Below are positions 46,911 to 60,049 of a stretch of 64,000 nucleotides of DNA, one piece after another. The stretch is from Ascoidea asiatica. Lineage: Eukaryota > Ascomycota > Saccharomycetes > Ascoideales > Ascoideaceae. A model generated the notes under the pieces. The model did no database searches. It saw only the letters and a list, made by a program, of their open reading frames with translations, and was not told the DNA's origin. The stretch lies in the NCBI GenBank assembly GCA_001600695.1, contig BCKQ01000014.1, positions 289,509 through 353,508 of the forward strand, written 5' to 3'. Numbering within the stretch: position 1 is the first letter of the stretch; every line of letters starts with the position of its first letter. Position numbers and translations under genes: made by a program.

Positions 46911-47954
46911 CTAGTAAACAGCAATATAATTATTTATACGTTCTTTTTGATTTTGAGCAATGCATTCTGCAATCCAAGTAATATTACGAACTTCTTGTTC
47001 TCTACTTTTTATCCAAGACCAAATAGTGCTAACCGAAAATTGTTGAGCAAAAGCGTCTTTACATAAATCCATTTCTAATTGATAGAAATGATCTTCTAAA
47101 GTCTTATCGGAACTATTCATTGTATCAAAGAAACCTTTATAAGAACCAACTTGATCAACAGCATATCTAATTTGATCAGGATCTTCAGCTCTTGACAATA
47201 AATCAATACCATTTGGATATAATTTACCTAACTCAGGTAATAAACTTATTTTATCTTCAATTGTTAATTCAGATTCAAAAGAATTTAAAGCAATATTAAT
47301 TGATCTTCTATCAGCTTCAAATTCTAATAATTCTTTCATAATTTCATTAGCAGGATTTGGTAACTCTTTAAGGCAAAATTGATAAAAATCTTCTAAATAA
47401 GCTTTATATAATTTATTTCTGATAATTTCAATATTCAAATCATCTAAATCATCTGGTGATAAACAATCTTTAAAATAAGGTGCTAAAGGAGTATCAATTA
47501 ACACAGTATTAAACAAAGAATCTATATCAGTTGCAACACTAAGTGCAGGTAAAGTATCGAACCAACCTAAAGGATGACATCTTTCTAATATTTCACTTCT
47601 ATCTCTTTCATGAATTGTTCCTGTAATCATCAAAGCAACATTATCAATCATATAACCATAGGTAATGAAATCCATAAATTTAGCTAAAGGTTCAACTGCT
47701 TGACATCTAATGTAATTAAATTCTTTGTACAACTTTTCTGAAGCTTTTTCTTGAATAGTTGAAGTTGATAATGGAGAAGGAACATTGGCTAAAAAGTTCC
47801 CATATTCTGTTCCTGATAATTGTAATTTTAAATCATCAAGAGTATCACATTGAGTTAAATTCATATATTGAGCTTGGGTAAGTAAACCATTTCTATAACC
47901 TCTGACTAAACCTTCAATGTAACCGAAGTCTATATTGAAAAACAAGCCTTCCAT
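46911..47954 (-). CDS. VMA6: V-ATPase V0 subunit d
   Basis: The protein has 347 residues against 345 in S. cerevisiae, nearly colinear. MEGLFFNIDFGYIEGLVRGY, then YMNLTQCDTLDDLKLQLS, FITYGYMIDNVALMITGTIH, RCHPLGWFDTLPALSVATD and the end EVRNITWIAECIAQNQKERI plus NNYIAVY are all diagnostic. Subunit d links the V0 proteolipid ring to the V1 stalk of the vacuolar proton pump. There are no Asn-rich insertions, unlike its neighbours, which suggests strong constraint. Its 3' end faces that of POP7, about 220 bases away. Confidence 0.98.
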   Translation of the reverse strand: MEGLFFNIDFGYIEGLVRGYRNGLLTQAQYMNLTQCDTLDDLKLQLSGTEYGNFLANVPSPLSTSTIQEKASEKLYKEFNYIRCQAVEPLAKFMDFITYGYMIDNVALMITGTIHERDRSEILERCHPLGWFDTLPALSVATDIDSLFNTVLIDTPLAPYFKDCLSPDDLDDLNIEIIRNKLYKAYLEDFYQFCLKELPNPANEIMKELLEFEADRRSINIALNSFESELTIEDKISLLPELGKLYPNGIDLLSRAEDPDQIRYAVDQVGSYKGFFDTMNSSDKTLEDHFYQLEMDLCKDAFAQQFSVSTIWSWIKSREQEVRNITWIAECIAQNQKERINNYIAVY

Positions 47955-48124
47955 TTTCTGAGTTCTGAATCTTATATTAACAAGTTATAGCTGTTTAAAT
48001 TATCAAAATAATTTTCATAAACTGAGCTATTGAAATGAATTTCGAATGTTTTTTTAAATACATTAATATTAATGAAATTAAGTCTAATTATCAGTTCAAA
48101 ACCACCATTGTAATTATTATTATT

Positions 48125-48350
48125 ATCAAGTGCCTAAAGCATCAGAGAATTCAGTTCAGTTGCAGCCTCCGCTGACGTAATCAGATCCATATCTGTGGCT
48201 CCCGCAGAAGGATTACAATTTGTTTGTTGATGTTTTCGAGTTTCAATTCTTTGGCATGAGCTCTTTGAATGTGGATGAGGATTTAAATCATTATGGTCCA
48301 TTTCAAAATTGAGGACAGCCGGGTAGATACAGTGGAGCATCAACTACAAC
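48125..48350. ncRNA. Candidate structured RNA island between VMA6 and the Rim4-like gene
   Basis: About 220 bases of balanced composition lie in AT-rich DNA. GTAATC (48177-48182) pairs with GATTAC (48211-48216) around an inner TCTGTGG/CGCAGA stem, forming a hairpin of about 40 bases. A 69-codon minus-strand frame overlaps and looks like no known protein. H/ACA or other snoRNA is possible, but I could not find clear ACA, H or C/D boxes. It may equally be the VMA6 promoter. Confidence 0.25.
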
Positions 48351-48731
48351 TCATCTTATTGAAATAAAATAATAAAATATATTCGAAAATTCATTAATCC
48401 CAAAGACAAAAAAGACATACAAAATAGAAATACAAAAAGAAATAGGAGAGAAAAATTACAAAAAAGAAATACAGAAAAGACATTCAGATAATAAGATGTT
48501 CAAAGAATTGAAGGGTATTTAAGAAAAAAAATCTAATTGGGAACCATTTGTCAAATACAAAAAGAGCTTACAAAAGCAATCATAAGAATTGAAAACCAAA
48601 CAAGTTTTTATGAATAATATAAAGAATAAAAGAAAAAAAGAAATCCCAATTTAGGTATATGAAAAGAGCTAATTGAAAATAAACTTATTCTTATCCTTTT
48701 ATCATTGTAGATCAAAATATGCTTTACAGTA

Positions 48732-51179
48732 CTAATATTGACAGTCTTTATCATCTTTTATACAAGTAACTGTTGTTGCTGCACCAGTTGAGGAAGGACG
48801 AGAACAATTTGAAAAGCCTGAAGGAATAGAAGAGTTTTTACTCATATTTGAAATATTTCTCATTCCATTGTTTCCAGCGCCTGATGATGAAGGAGTCATA
48901 GTAGTTCCTTGTCTCATTGGTGGATAATAAAGATAATATGGAGGAGGAGGTACTGGTGAAATTTGGGAATAATCTCCATTTGCTGAAGGATCATAATAAT
49001 ATGGGTAATTTGGTGTATAAGGATAATATCCATTACCAGTAGCTGATTGGGGTAAAGCATTTGGATCAAATCCATACATATCTTTTGGCATGAAATAATA
49101 AAATGGTGGAGACATTTGTGTATTTGATGGAGGAATCTGTCTTCTATTTGAATAATCTGAAAGATTTCCAGGAACATCTGTAGACTCAACTTTTTCATTG
49201 GAATTTTCATGGGATATAGCGGTAGAAGGCGAGTACATTGATTTTGCAATCATATGTGATGAAATATTTGAACGATTTGATGGTGAAGGGGTTGATGATT
49301 TATCATTAGTTATAACATCTTTCATTTTATTTGGTGTTGGTGTAGATGTTATTGAATTTTTATCACTCCAACCTGTTGAAGAAGTCATTTTTATTGGATT
49401 ATAGCGATTATTATTTCCTGAACCTTTTCTATTAAACTTGGCATAATATGGATTTTTCCCTTGGTCATTATCATAATAATTTCCATAATCTTTATAATTT
49501 GAATTAATTGGCTTATTCAAATCAAATCTATTATTAATTTTTGTTTGATAATAACCCATGTTATTACTCATGCTTAAAGTGTTAGACTGGTTATTATTAT
49601 TCGAATGAATTAAACTTAAGTTTCTTCTTCTAGGATTATAAGGACGATTATCAATATTATTTCCTGCTAAATTGCCCGAACTATTATTATAAATTCCATT
49701 ACTATTACTTGCATTTAAATTATTATTATTGGAATTAGAAACTGATGAATTAGAGTTTAAATTATTTTCTTGTGAATTTTCTGAAGGTTGAGATATTGCA
49801 AACTGTCCCATTGGTGTTTTTATTGGTAATGATGAAGCTCTTTCTTTAATTACACTATTAGTATTATTCGATCTTTTTGGGATATTAATTGGAGGTGGAG
49901 CTAAAGACAATAAAGGTTCAGTATTAGTAGATCTATTATAATTTGAATTGAAATTTTGATAATTAGATCTATTATGATGATGCATTTCTCTATATTGAAC
50001 GTGCATTGTTTTATCAAAAAAAATCGCATGATTTTCTCTTTCAACAGCAGCTGCAGCAGATTTTTCATCTTGGTATTTAATAAATGCAAAATTATTATTA
50101 TGTTTTTGCACTAAAACAGTATCAATAATTTTTCCATGGATAAGAAATCTTTCTTGTAACAATTCTTTTGTTACTCTTGAATCTAATTGACCAACAAAAA
50201 TAGAATTTTTATCAATAATAACTTTATTTGTATTTCCTTCAGGTAATTCAATATTTTTTGCCCATTGGACAATCCATTCAGTATTATGATATAAACTTGC
50301 AAAAGCTCCAATAGCATCATTTCTATAGGCAAATTTTATAAACCAAGCTTTATTCAAGGCATCATAAGAATCAGCGGTTAAATTATTTGGGTCAACAATA
50401 TTATTTGGATCATCGCCACTACCTAAAGCTTGCTCAATTTCACCATATTCTTTCATTATATTACAAATGTCAGAACAAAGAATTTCATTAGCAGTTGAAG
50501 TTGCAATATATAAAGTTCTATTAACTTTGGCAGCTTCACAACGGATAGATCTACCATTTAACATGGAATGTTGAGCTTGCCTTAAAGCAGATTTTGCATC
50601 GTTATCATTAGAATATTGGACGAAAGCATAAGGTCTATTTGAAGGATCACGAAGAACTTTAACAGAAATTTCACCCCATTTTTTAAAATGTTCATAAACT
50701 GAAATATATAATTCATTATCGGTTTTTGAAGCAGCAAGACTTGCAACAAAAACACAAGCAGACGGACGACTACGTACAGGAGATTTGATTTGATTTGATA
50801 AATTATTTTCAAGTTGAGATGGAATTGAAATAGAATCATTATCTAAATTTTTAGTAATGATATTTTGGGGAGTTGTTGTATCTTGATAGCTATAGAATTG
50901 TTCATCATTATTATCTATATCTAATTCTACATCAGGCAAACTTAGAGCAGAATTTTCATCATTATGATTTTCATTATCATCATCATCATCATCATCATCA
51001 TCGTCATCATCATCGTCATCCAGGGATTCTTCTTCTTCCGATGAAAAAGAAGTTGGTAACATTTTAGAAATGTTTTGACAAACTGCTGAATAGCTTTCTA
51101 GATTTGTTGGTGATTTTTTAGTAAGAATAATATTTTCATCAATTAATGATGGAGAATTAATATCCTTGGCTGTTGACAT
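48732..51179 (-). CDS. RNA-binding protein with three RRMs, Rim4-like
   Basis: The protein has 815 residues. RRM1 is at about 141-218 (ACVFVASLAASKTDNELYIS, RNP1-like RPYAFVQYSN). RRM2 is degenerate, at about 219-315 (RTLYIATS ... WFIKFAYRNDAIGAF). RRM3 is at about 325-400 (SIFVGQLDSRVTKELL, NFAFIKYQ). The combination RPSACVFVASL followed by YEHFKKWGEISVKVLRD and NRPYAFVQY resembles the Rim4 family, meiotic translational repressors in S. cerevisiae that form amyloid-like assemblies. The other candidate is the related Rie1. About 15 Asp in a row begin at residue 54. The C-terminal half is Asn/Ser/Tyr/Pro-rich and prion-like. Function is inferred; the RRM assignment is firm. Confidence 0.75.
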   Translation of the reverse strand: MSTAKDINSPSLIDENIILTKKSPTNLESYSAVCQNISKMLPTSFSSEEEESLDDDDDDDDDDDDDDDNENHNDENSALSLPDVELDIDNNDEQFYSYQDTTTPQNIITKNLDNDSISIPSQLENNLSNQIKSPVRSRPSACVFVASLAASKTDNELYISVYEHFKKWGEISVKVLRDPSNRPYAFVQYSNDNDAKSALRQAQHSMLNGRSIRCEAAKVNRTLYIATSTANEILCSDICNIMKEYGEIEQALGSGDDPNNIVDPNNLTADSYDALNKAWFIKFAYRNDAIGAFASLYHNTEWIVQWAKNIELPEGNTNKVIIDKNSIFVGQLDSRVTKELLQERFLIHGKIIDTVLVQKHNNNFAFIKYQDEKSAAAAVERENHAIFFDKTMHVQYREMHHHNRSNYQNFNSNYNRSTNTEPLLSLAPPPINIPKRSNNTNSVIKERASSLPIKTPMGQFAISQPSENSQENNLNSNSSVSNSNNNNLNASNSNGIYNNSSGNLAGNNIDNRPYNPRRRNLSLIHSNNNNQSNTLSMSNNMGYYQTKINNRFDLNKPINSNYKDYGNYYDNDQGKNPYYAKFNRKGSGNNNRYNPIKMTSSTGWSDKNSITSTPTPNKMKDVITNDKSSTPSPSNRSNISSHMIAKSMYSPSTAISHENSNEKVESTDVPGNLSDYSNRRQIPPSNTQMSPPFYYFMPKDMYGFDPNALPQSATGNGYYPYTPNYPYYYDPSANGDYSQISPVPPPPYYLYYPPMRQGTTMTPSSSGAGNNGMRNISNMSKNSSIPSGFSNCSRPSSTGAATTVTCIKDDKDCQY

Positions 51180-54100
51180 TTTTTTAATTTTAGGATTATA
51201 AAAGATTAATTTGTTGATTTAAATTGATTATATATTTTTGCTGAACTGTTATTTAAGAATATTGGTATCCCAAAGGCTTGATAGAATTAGAAAATAATTA
51301 AGCGCTTGAATTTTTTTACTTATTTTTTTCAAATTTGTTTAAATGAAAAGAAATGTAAATGAAAATGAAAATGAAAAAGAAAAATAAGTGATATAAAAGA
51401 AATTTATTTACCGCTGAATATAAAGCGTATATAAATTTTTAAAAAAATTAAAAGACGATAGAAGGAAAATGGAGGAGTAATTTCATAAGTTTTTAAGGAT
51501 GATTAAGGAGGAAATGATTTTTAATATTTTCTAAGCAATTAAACTGTTAATATATTATAAGGGAAGAAATGAGAAGAAGAAACTGATAATATTAGCAGAT
51601 TACTTGAGGAATTAGTTTTTATTCAAATGTGTAAATATAAAAAGATGTAATAACTTTGAAGGATATTAGTAATAAGATATATTTAACTGATTTAAATTCT
51701 TTTTTTTTAAAGAAAATAAGAAAAAATGATTTTAAAGAAGAAGGAAAATTTGGGGTATATATACTCCTAATGAATTGAGAGATGAATTTGGAAATGATTT
51801 AAAAATATTAGAGATATGAGATTTGTATGAGAATATTGATGAAAGTAGGGCGCTTAATGGAGAAATTTGGAGATCGAATTATTGCATTATTAAATTTTTA
51901 AATTATCAGATTATGAAACTATCGAATAGTAGAATAATTGAATAATCAATTTATCGAATTATGAATATATTATCTAATCTAAAGAAGGTGAATCAAAATT
52001 GGAAATTCTATTACTAAATACTAATTAGCATCATCGTTAATAATAATTAGTTGCAAGTTGGAAAAAAATGGTGAAATGGGTGAAATGACCCAGAATTACT
52101 CATCTCATCTCATCTTGATGCATTTTGCTTAAACTTAGAGTTTCATGTGCTTCAAATACTTTTCGGGTAAGGAAAGTGTTCAAATTGGACTGATGGAGAC
52201 AGATACAGACTATTAGAAGACTAATAAAAGAAAGAATATCCATTTTCAATGGCTCAGAAGCTGCAATTTTTTCCAATTTTTATCGATATTTCATTAATAA
52301 TGTAGGGCTTTAAAGGTGAACCCAAATATTGCGTTGTTGAAATACAGTACCGGTAGTGCGCTACAGTAGCTCTGTTCTTTTGTTTGAGCACATAAGAATA
52401 ACTGTAAATTCTAGTGTATAGAGATGAGAAAAGACCATTTTTATCCTGGGAAAAGTAAAGTAAGAAAAAATGTGGTAGTTGCTGCAGTTTCAGGTTCATC
52501 TGCACCCATAATCTCAGAAGTTATATTATTCTTTCCTAAAATTAGAGTCTCTTGGGTTACAAAAATTATTAATTGATAAGTGTTACTAATCAAATCGTAA
52601 TTACCACTAATTACTATTCCAGAAATAGATTAAATATTATTTTTTTATTGCTTTAAATTCATGTTTGCTCGAACATATACTTTTTACCTACAGTTATGTT
52701 TCAGATATATGTTCTTTGTGTGTTTGTATACAATATTTTCATATTAATCAATATCTATATTGATTTTTAAATATCAATAGATACCATTAGTGATATAATT
52801 TCAAACAAAGAACAAAATTCATGCAGAACACATATCTTATTTTACAAGATTTTTGTAAAGATTCTAGATAAAATTTTTTCTGGATAAAGATTATTCTAGA
52901 TCCAATTGAAATACAAAATTTAAAATCTGGAATTTTAAAGAAAAAAACTTCAATTTCGGTTGAAAGTTTGTTTGTTACTCAATTTTCATTCAAGTTATTA
53001 AAGAAATTTTTCCTTTGATTGTTATTATTTTCTTAAATGATTTTATTGGTTAAATGATTTAAAAACTTCTTCCACAAAAAAAAAAAGTTGATATATTTGA
53101 TTGCTTTTCAGACTCCTTTTTTTGTTTTTGCTATTGGCTTTTAGATTTTCTAGAAGATTATTAATGGCTTAGATTGAAACCACAAAACCAAATTGGAAAA
53201 GTAATTGAAGAAAACAAAAATTGTAAAAGAAGTAACGTACATTAAACTGCTTTTTAAGTGTAAGTATACAACAAAACTATTTTTATTTTAAATTTTCAAT
53301 TATAAACTCTCAACTTTAACTATGAGTAGATGAGTTCTAAATTTTACCTTGAAAAGGTTAAAGCTTAGATTCTAAAGTCAAAATGTCAAAGTTTCCTTTT
53401 TATTTTTAGTGTTTAAAATACGATATTAAGCTATAATGTTACTTATTATATTCAGAAATCACTTCTCCTCAAGAATTTTAGTATTATATAACTATAACTA
53501 AAAAAAGATGAAATTCTAAGTAAATTATTTCATGATATTGATGTTGGTTCGCTTGTAATTATATAAATCATTGATTTTTATTAATGAAACTTAAAAAAGA
53601 CTTTGCTAATTCAGTTTCAATTACTTCCTTGAAAAGAGAGAAGAGAAATAATTAAACAAATTTTCTTTCACATGCTAATCCTTCTTACATACAGTATGTA
53701 TGGAAACAGTGCTATAACCTTACCTGAATATTTTCCTTATCATAGCCAAAATATTTTGGGTGTTGTCAGAGGTTTATAGGACTTACAGCACCTTCAGTTT
53801 ATTTATGCCTTATGATGAATCTGGCAAATTACTAATGATGTATCACTTAAAGTGGTCACTCTAGTATTTTAATTTTTGTGGTTTCAAAAATTTCTGCTTT
53901 TAGATTATTAACGTATTGCAAATATCCTTATTTATTTCTGAGTTCACTAGCGATAGCTTAACTGTGCTCTATATCGAGTTCTGCAGTGAATTTTTTTTTT
54001 TGAACCAAGTTTATATAAATTTGAGACAAAACGTATGAATCATGTACATTGGATTAGTATAAAGTACGGATATCAATACTGCATAATACAGATTTATTTT

Positions 54101-56943
54101 CTTGCATTTTTTGTGTATTCAAACCCATAAAATCTAAATTTTGAAAGGATTCGTATACGTTAAACATGCTTCAATAGCTAAAATGAATGAATTTGTTCCT
54201 TGATATTACATCTCTTGACGATAAACTACAATTTTGGTTCCACTAGCGACATTAAAAAAAAAAAAAATTTGGCTAACTTCTGTATAGTACGGGAGTATAA
54301 ATTATTTCAACTACTATTTTGTGCTTAAAGCTAAGTTTAATTAGCATTAATATTAATGAATTTATTGCCACATTAATAACACTATTATTGCTATATTGAG
54401 TTGCCACCGAATTAAAGTTATTTATAATAGTGGCAGTACTAATAGTAATAATAATTCAATAAAGAAATTATAGTACCCTGAAAACTTTTGGAACAAGCTA
54501 ATTTAATTGTTTATTTAATACAGCTTGAACCCCAACTTATGGATAAAAGGTTAATTTAATAGACAAGGGTTATGGAACCTAATTTAAAATTGCATTGGAA
54601 ATGTTGTAACATGTACAAAACTATCGCCAGTTCTTACCCATTATAAGTTTTCATTGCTTTTCAATTAGACAAGACTGAACTGTATATCAATTTTACATTA
54701 TAGCTAAATACTTTATTGAAGGCTTTGAAACTATTTACATAATTTTTTTTTTTTTTGTAGGCATAGAAGAAAACTAATATGTATGTTAATTTAATTATTT
54801 GCTCAGTTGCGGAAATCAGTTGACACTATTGGGTTTAGTTTTTCAGCCTACAATCCCATTATAGAAACTTTTTGAGTGGTTTTGTTGGATTCGACATGGA
54901 TTGAAATTAAAAATCTTAATTAGGAAATTTTCATATATATTTTGAGAAGGTTACAAACGTTTGGCTTTGATAACTTAACTTTTTAGCAGTACTTTTATGC
55001 GTTAGAAAAAAGAAAATACGCAAACAGAAAAAGAAAAGTTGCGTTTGGCAACAATAGATTTGATCCATGTAAGCTCGAACTAAGAGGAGGGAAAGAAACT
55101 AACAAAAACACAAATGTCGTAGAGACTAAGTAACAATTATTTTTTCCTGCGTAATTATCAAATCAAGGTAAATGTGTTAGGATAGGATTGTAACAATGGC
55201 AGAAAAAACTACTAAAGCAACTACATTTTTTAAGGAAAAACAACAAAGAACAAAACACAAGAAACTGTATATTAGTAAAACATAAACGCAATAGCCAAGA
55301 AAACAATTAATAAAACAATTAATAGAACAATTTCTTATCTGGACCCATAAGCTGCAACATTTCTTTGGAAATGGAAACTTTCTATCATTAAACTATTTAA
55401 ATTTCGGTTTGTTGCTTCTTACTTCTAAATGTAGACGAGACCAACTTCGTACTGGCAAAACCATTGCATCTCTTTAATGTTACCAGAACACCTGTATTTG
55501 AAGCAATATAGATTAGGTGGCCGGAACAATTAAGGAAATAGTTAAAATATCTATGAAACAGTTAATAAGAAAAAATAACTTTAAACTAAACCGTGTTTGA
55601 GAAGGCGTGATTCTAATATTACTACAGAAAATGGCTTTCAGTTCTTGTAGGTTGTACAGCACGCTACTTCAATATTCAATCTTGAGCTATTACAAATTTT
55701 TCAAGCCAATTAAAAGTTCATTGATGTTGTGAAGAATGTGAAATTTTCAGCAAATTTAAAAAATTCTGAACTTGGAGCCAACAACCCCAATAATTTTCAT
55801 GGAAGACACGAAAAAGATCAACTAGATTTAAAATAAAGGCATTAAAAAAGTTTTGATAAATATATAGTTTATAGTATGAAGTACTTACTGTCAGTGTGAT
55901 AATAGTTACTATTTTTTCTATTTTTTTGTTTCGTGGAAAATAAAATATTCTGCTGCTACCCATGTTCTGTAATATTCATTTTAATTAAAGGTGAAAATAG
56001 AAATAGTATTTTTGGTTAAAGAAATAGAACAGATAGGAATAAAATTTAACATTGGAATAAATTATTAACAGTTGCTTTTTAATATAAAAAACAAGATCAT
56101 GTATGTAAGGATGAACAACGTATTCTATAAGATACAGCTAACCAAAAAATTTCGCTCAATATCAGATCTTCGAATGCTATATTACTTTTCGCATTGGATT
56201 TATAATTATTTTTGTAAAGCTATTGGTTGAATGAAAATACAAACCTTGGAAACATTTTGCTAAAAATCCTTGGAATCCTCAGAATTCTAATATTTTAAAT
56301 CTCAAGACGTGGGTGTAAACGGATGCATATTTAAGTGCTATGTTCAAAATTCAAAAACATTTTTAGAAAGAAATAAAAAAGAGGAAATATCTCCAATATT
56401 CTTTAAATAAATTTGATAAAAATATTAATGTCGAAAGTATATGTTTTATTAAGCTACCTCTTTTCCATCCATTTCCCCCAAAGTTTATGATACAACATTG
56501 TAGCTGTCAGCAAAATTTGTTTTGTATGAATTTCAATTAAAAAATATTTCAATGAAACTATTATAATGTACTTTAGTTATCCATCAAAAGACACACACTA
56601 TTTGAATATGAAATTGATTATTTATTTCAATATTCTGCTATTCCAAAATTATTTATATTATTATTATTTCATTTATTATCATAATAAAAAATTAGGAAAG
56701 ATTTGTTCAATTTTATCAATATATAATAAGGGCATAAATGTTTTATAACTTTAGGTATTGTTATTTTAAATACTCCAACTATTATATGAGATTTTGTTAT
56801 TAGTAACAAGTTCAGCTAGATATATAAACCATTGCGAAAACATATTTCTCATATAAAGCTTTTTAGTCTACTTATATCGACGATAAATAATCAATCAATA
56901 TCTGTTATAATTAACTAAATTCATTTCTCCTTCATATTAAATA

Positions 56944-57461
56944 TGTTGGGAGTCTTGTGACATACTAGGGGTGAACCGCTATATACTGCCAGAAAAACTA
57001 AATAGCACCCCAAAATGTTCCAAAATTTACCAACAATTATCTCACGGCAATATTTTATTTGCCCCTCTTGAAACGGAATTCAATTTATCAATATTTCCCG
57101 AGTTTTTATTTTCGGGTATAAAGGAAGCCCACATTTCCCACAGCCATTCCAGTTTCGGGTTAAAAGGAATTCGGGTCAAGAACCAAACCCGTTTCAAAAC
57201 GTGGGATGTCCCGTAAATTAATCATACCTGTTTTCAATCAAGGACAGAAACTCACACATTACAACTATCCATAACGGTTTGTAACCTCAAGCATACATTT
57301 AGAGCCCTATGAAAAAAAAAGTAAAAACCACCGAATAACAATCAAGGCTAAGTATTTCAAATTAAATTCCATTATTCCCACATTCATACTTCTTTACATA
57401 TATAGTTCCTAATAAATAAAAATAAAAACAAATCCTAAAACGTGATTAGATAAAAACAACA
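56944..57461 (+). repeat. Possible solo LTR
   Basis: It starts TGTTGGGAGTCTTGTGACAT, contains a TATAAAGG at about 57117, has higher GC than its flanks and ends near CAACA. No second copy or target duplication was found. An 81-codon open frame inside has no known match. Confidence 0.25.
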
Positions 57462-59966
57462 ATTAGCAATTTTCCTTCATTTAACTACATTTCCATGAAA
57501 CATAAAACACGGTAAGTATTTTTTTGAGAAATTTTTAGTTTTAACTGACAAATAATTTTCCAGCTATCAAACAAGTAAGCTAAAATTAACAGTAATAAAA
57601 ATCTCATTGCTTTTGTGCGCATACCCTGCTACTGGTTGAAAAGTTAAATAACGGTTGGCGTAAGGGAGAGACGCAAAGGCTACGTTGGTGCAAATCAAAC
57701 TTATTATTATATTTTATCAGCGAAACAAATTTCATTTTAGTATTGGTTACAGGCACAACGTTGTAATATAATGTTTACAGTCAGCTGTCACACATGCAGC
57801 TATGATTTGTGGATCCAGCTACTGTCCCGGAAATTGCTGTAACGGCTACGGATTGAAGAGTTTCTGTTTTCAAAAAAAAAACAGAAAACATTAATACAAT
57901 CGCGTATCTCTTAACACACCTGCCGCAACCTGCATTAGCGGTTTACGCCAGAAACACAAAAATGGATTTTATTGGGAACTAATCTCGATGTCCCTGGATA
58001 ATGTCACGAACGAATGTCCAAGCCATAATTCTGTCATCCGAGATAGTCCAACTCCTGCACGCAGCTGATCTATTGATGTGGGTTCTCACATTAACAATAT
58101 TCCGATCCTGTATCATAGTCAACACTGGCAGCACAACAATACAAACGGTGCTCATCCTTAGATGAAAAATCTATTTATAAATCAGGTTGCAAACCAAAAT
58201 ACACAATACAAAATAAACAAATGGATGGAAGTTAATTGCGATATTCTAAATCAGCTGGAATGGCTGACAGAAATCCTTCATGGTTTATCGCACACCATAT
58301 ACTTGATTCCAAAACAAATTCCTCCAGACCCACGCTTTCCCAAAACCGCTAATGATGAAATTCATTTTTTTTCTCGTGCTCTCTGTGAGAATTCGAAAAA
58401 ATATGCGAGGTCATGTGTTAGAAGTACAAGGGTTTCCTCGTTAAATTGTTTTTGGCCGAGTCTTTTGACCGTTAGTTGTTTATAATAGACGACCAACACT
58501 GCCCAAATCGTATTCATAAACTTTGATGTAGTAGTTCCTTAAAAAACAAGAGTAATATTGTGATACTGGGTGCTCATCTTTTGTAAGAAAATAAAATGCT
58601 ATTGACATTCGAACTTGTTTAGCTAAATTAGAAAGGCTTAGTCAAATGTTTCGTTTGAGGTATGTTATTACGGATGTCTTGTCGCTGAAGAAGAAGCCTT
58701 AAGTGAGTTTTTCTCTAACACTAAGCTTTAGTTTTGTAACTGAGATGTGCAAGAAGTTTGGAAAGAAAAACTTGAAACTTACCGGTCAGGTGTTTTAGTT
58801 CGAGTTCTTGTTAAATCAATGTATCCAAAGACTAGGGAAGATGCACGGGAATTTGCTATAAGGCTATCACCGAAGCTAGTTCTGTTTGGGTACTGTCAAG
58901 AAAACATTATGTTAGGTCTATGTTAGCTTCTATTCACTTTTCGTCTTTGGAGTTTACAAGATACAGTAAATACCCTCTTCAAACATTATCCACTCAAGTT
59001 GCCAAAAATATGCACCCCAGCTCAAAAGTGTTTTTCTTGCAGGTATGTCAGAAAGGCCTCGACTGAGCAATTGGTTACAAAATTAAAAAAAACTCACGTG
59101 ACAATTTATGAAAGAACAAAAGAAGGCTGCACAACATCAAACTTACAAAGTAAATTATGGAACAAAAAAGCTGGCACTATATTCAAGCGTTTTCGGTTGT
59201 TGTTCAAAACAAAGTGGGCTGGAGACTGTGCATTCTGAAGCTAACATGGAGGCGGGAAGTGGCAGATAGCTGTAGCCCAGCCACATTGTCTAATGAATGT
59301 AACTTCGCCTTTTTGAGGCTTATCATCTACCCTGCTGACATATGTTTTTTGCAGATATTTTAAACGGCTATAATTTCTTGGATTTCTCTGAATTTCAACA
59401 TATTTTCAGAGAGTTAGGTATGCACGCTTATCAGCTCTTTGAGCCGAGGATTGTAAGTCTTGCCGAACATAATGAAGACAGCGTATTTGATTCGGAAATT
59501 ATTGAGTTCAACTGAACACTTGAAAACTGCCGTCATTTATTTTACAGTTGGCACAATGATTTGAACTATGGTCAATGTCAACAGTTAAATTCAGGTATTC
59601 AAGATTTAGTCAGATAATTTTAGTGGCGATAGTGGTTTTATAGTTTTAATAAATATAACCTCCTTTAACATTTTTGCAAAGTTATTGGCTGAAAGCTGAT
59701 CTCAGGACAATAATTAATTATGTTAGCGTTTTGAACCCTTACTAATACAACCTCCCACTCGAGCCTCTGTCGCGCAGGTGGAGGAGTTCCAAAAAATTAG
59801 ATTTTCGGATATTTGTTGGTATCGTCTTTACTTGTATATTCCATTCTTTTCTTATTATCGCATTGACTTGGTATGTAAAGTCACTGACGCGGTAACCCAA
59901 CGCAGATGTTACCGCCAGAACCGAAATAGTCCTTTGACAATAGGAAATAGTCGAGTTTAAGTATTA

Positions 59967-60049
59967 TACCTGGGAAAATGGCCTACATGGTGTAACAATC
60001 GTGAGATCCTAAGGTTCAGATCATGAACGACTAGCAGTTACACCAGGTA
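59967..60049. repeat. Nested inverted repeat able to form a long hairpin
   Basis: GGTGTAAC (59989-59996) pairs with GTTACACC (60037-60044). Inside, TCGT (59999) pairs with ACGA (60027) and GATC (60005) with GATC (60019). Outside, TACCTGG (59967) can pair with CCAGGTA (60043), partly competing with the main stem. No tRNA features are present. It lies just downstream of the kinase pseudogene. Confidence 0.6.

Noticed and set aside
50873-51067. Histidine-rich open frame on the plus strand
   Set aside because: It is the complement of the Asp run in the Rim4-like gene.
52330-52380. Short inverted repeat around GTACCGGTAGTGCGCTACAG
   Set aside because: The arms are imperfect and short, with no support from context.
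58600-59300. Possible protein relic with FSCRYVRK and SEFFSNTK segments
   Set aside because: The frames are short and broken, and I recognise no family, so it is only mentioned under the gene-free region.
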